This document shows positions 22,989-23,108 of a stretch of DNA of 23,108 nt, in pieces; position 1 is the first letter of the stretch, and each line of letters starts with the position of its first letter. The translations under genes were made by a program, and so were the position numbers. Under the pieces are notes generated by a model. The model saw nothing but the letters and a program-made list of their open reading frames with translations, was not told where the DNA came from and searched no databases. Origin of the DNA: Planctomycetota bacterium. GTDB taxonomy: Bacteria; Planctomycetota; Phycisphaerae; Sedimentisphaerales; Anaerohalosphaeraceae. The stretch lies in assembly GCA_021160785.1 (NCBI GenBank), contig JAGHBX010000399.1:1-23108 (forward strand). Direction: 5' to 3'.

Positions 22989-23108
22989 TTGCACAAAACG
23001 AGCATGAAAACACTTATGTTTATTCCTCTTCTGTGCATTCTTCTGCTTGCACCAGAGGCCATGCCCGCCCTCTTAGAAGTGACGCAACTTACATTCAAGG
23101 GGGAGTAC
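22989..23108 (+). CDS. 5' end of a secreted protein gene (runs off the window)
   Basis: The frame is open to the window edge. TTG at 22989 lies 10 bases after GGAGG; ATG at 23004 in the same frame is the alternative, but it is 25 bases from that site. Either start gives a signal peptide (LMFIPLLCILLLAPEAMPA) followed by LLEVTQLTFKGEY. Only 40 codons are visible, so no family can be named. Confidence 0.6.
   Translation, partial: MHKTSMKTLMFIPLLCILLLAPEAMPALLEVTQLTFKGEY

Overview
The window looks like chromosomal DNA from a Planctomycetota bacterium, probably of the Phycisphaerae/Sedimentisphaerales type. This is inferred from gene content, not from a marker gene. The pointers are many secreted or twin-arginine-exported proteins, an FG-GAP repeat protein, a WQD-repeat propeller ending in a single dockerin-like motif (GDTNGDCRTDLRDL), a pseudopilin-like protein, a DUF1080 remnant, an enolase-superfamily protein with a Tat signal and two sodium:solute symporters. 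No rRNA, tRNA, transposase, CRISPR array or phage gene was seen.

Layout. 1-1185 (-): 5' part of an FG-GAP/VCBS repeat protein, divergent from 1405-3252 (+), a secreted protein of unknown function, followed by 3265-4113 (+), an SUMF1/FGE-fold lipoprotein. 4119-10409 is all on the minus strand: a Tat-exported putative TIM-barrel protein, a pseudopilin-like protein, a WQD propeller with dockerin-like tail, and a 987-residue Pro/Arg/Ser-rich then Tyr-rich protein with C-terminal TPRs. 10680-14506 (+) is a tightly overlapping four-gene operon: XRE-type regulator, tRNA-dependent cyclodipeptide synthase (CDPS), sodium:solute symporter and a cysteine-cluster (YkgJ/UPF0153-like) protein. 14527-15274 (-) holds a mini ferritin-like protein and a tandem DUF1540 protein. 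15517-17312 (+) holds a small secreted protein and a mandelate-racemase-type enolase-superfamily protein. 17570-19525 (+) is an alpha/beta-hydrolase lipoprotein. 19585-19877 is a degraded stretch with the C-terminal remnant of a DUF1080 domain. 19874-22758 (+) is a glycerophosphodiester phosphodiesterase with C-terminal membrane helices, translationally coupled to a second sodium:solute symporter. A promoter and the 5' end of a secreted protein gene close the window.

The most interesting system is the CDPS operon. The synthase keeps the catalytic serine (GIS, residue 39), the YxxxE pair (Tyr182/Glu186) and a later Tyr-Pro. Its neighbours overlap by 23, 4 and 4 bases, so regulator, synthase, transporter and a metal-binding or redox protein probably form one unit. 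The plan resembles the pulcherriminic-acid genes of Bacillus (regulator, CDPS, transporter, tailoring enzyme), but every accessory gene belongs to a different family. I do not recall this combination being described. The product, the transport direction and the role of the Cys-cluster protein are unknown.
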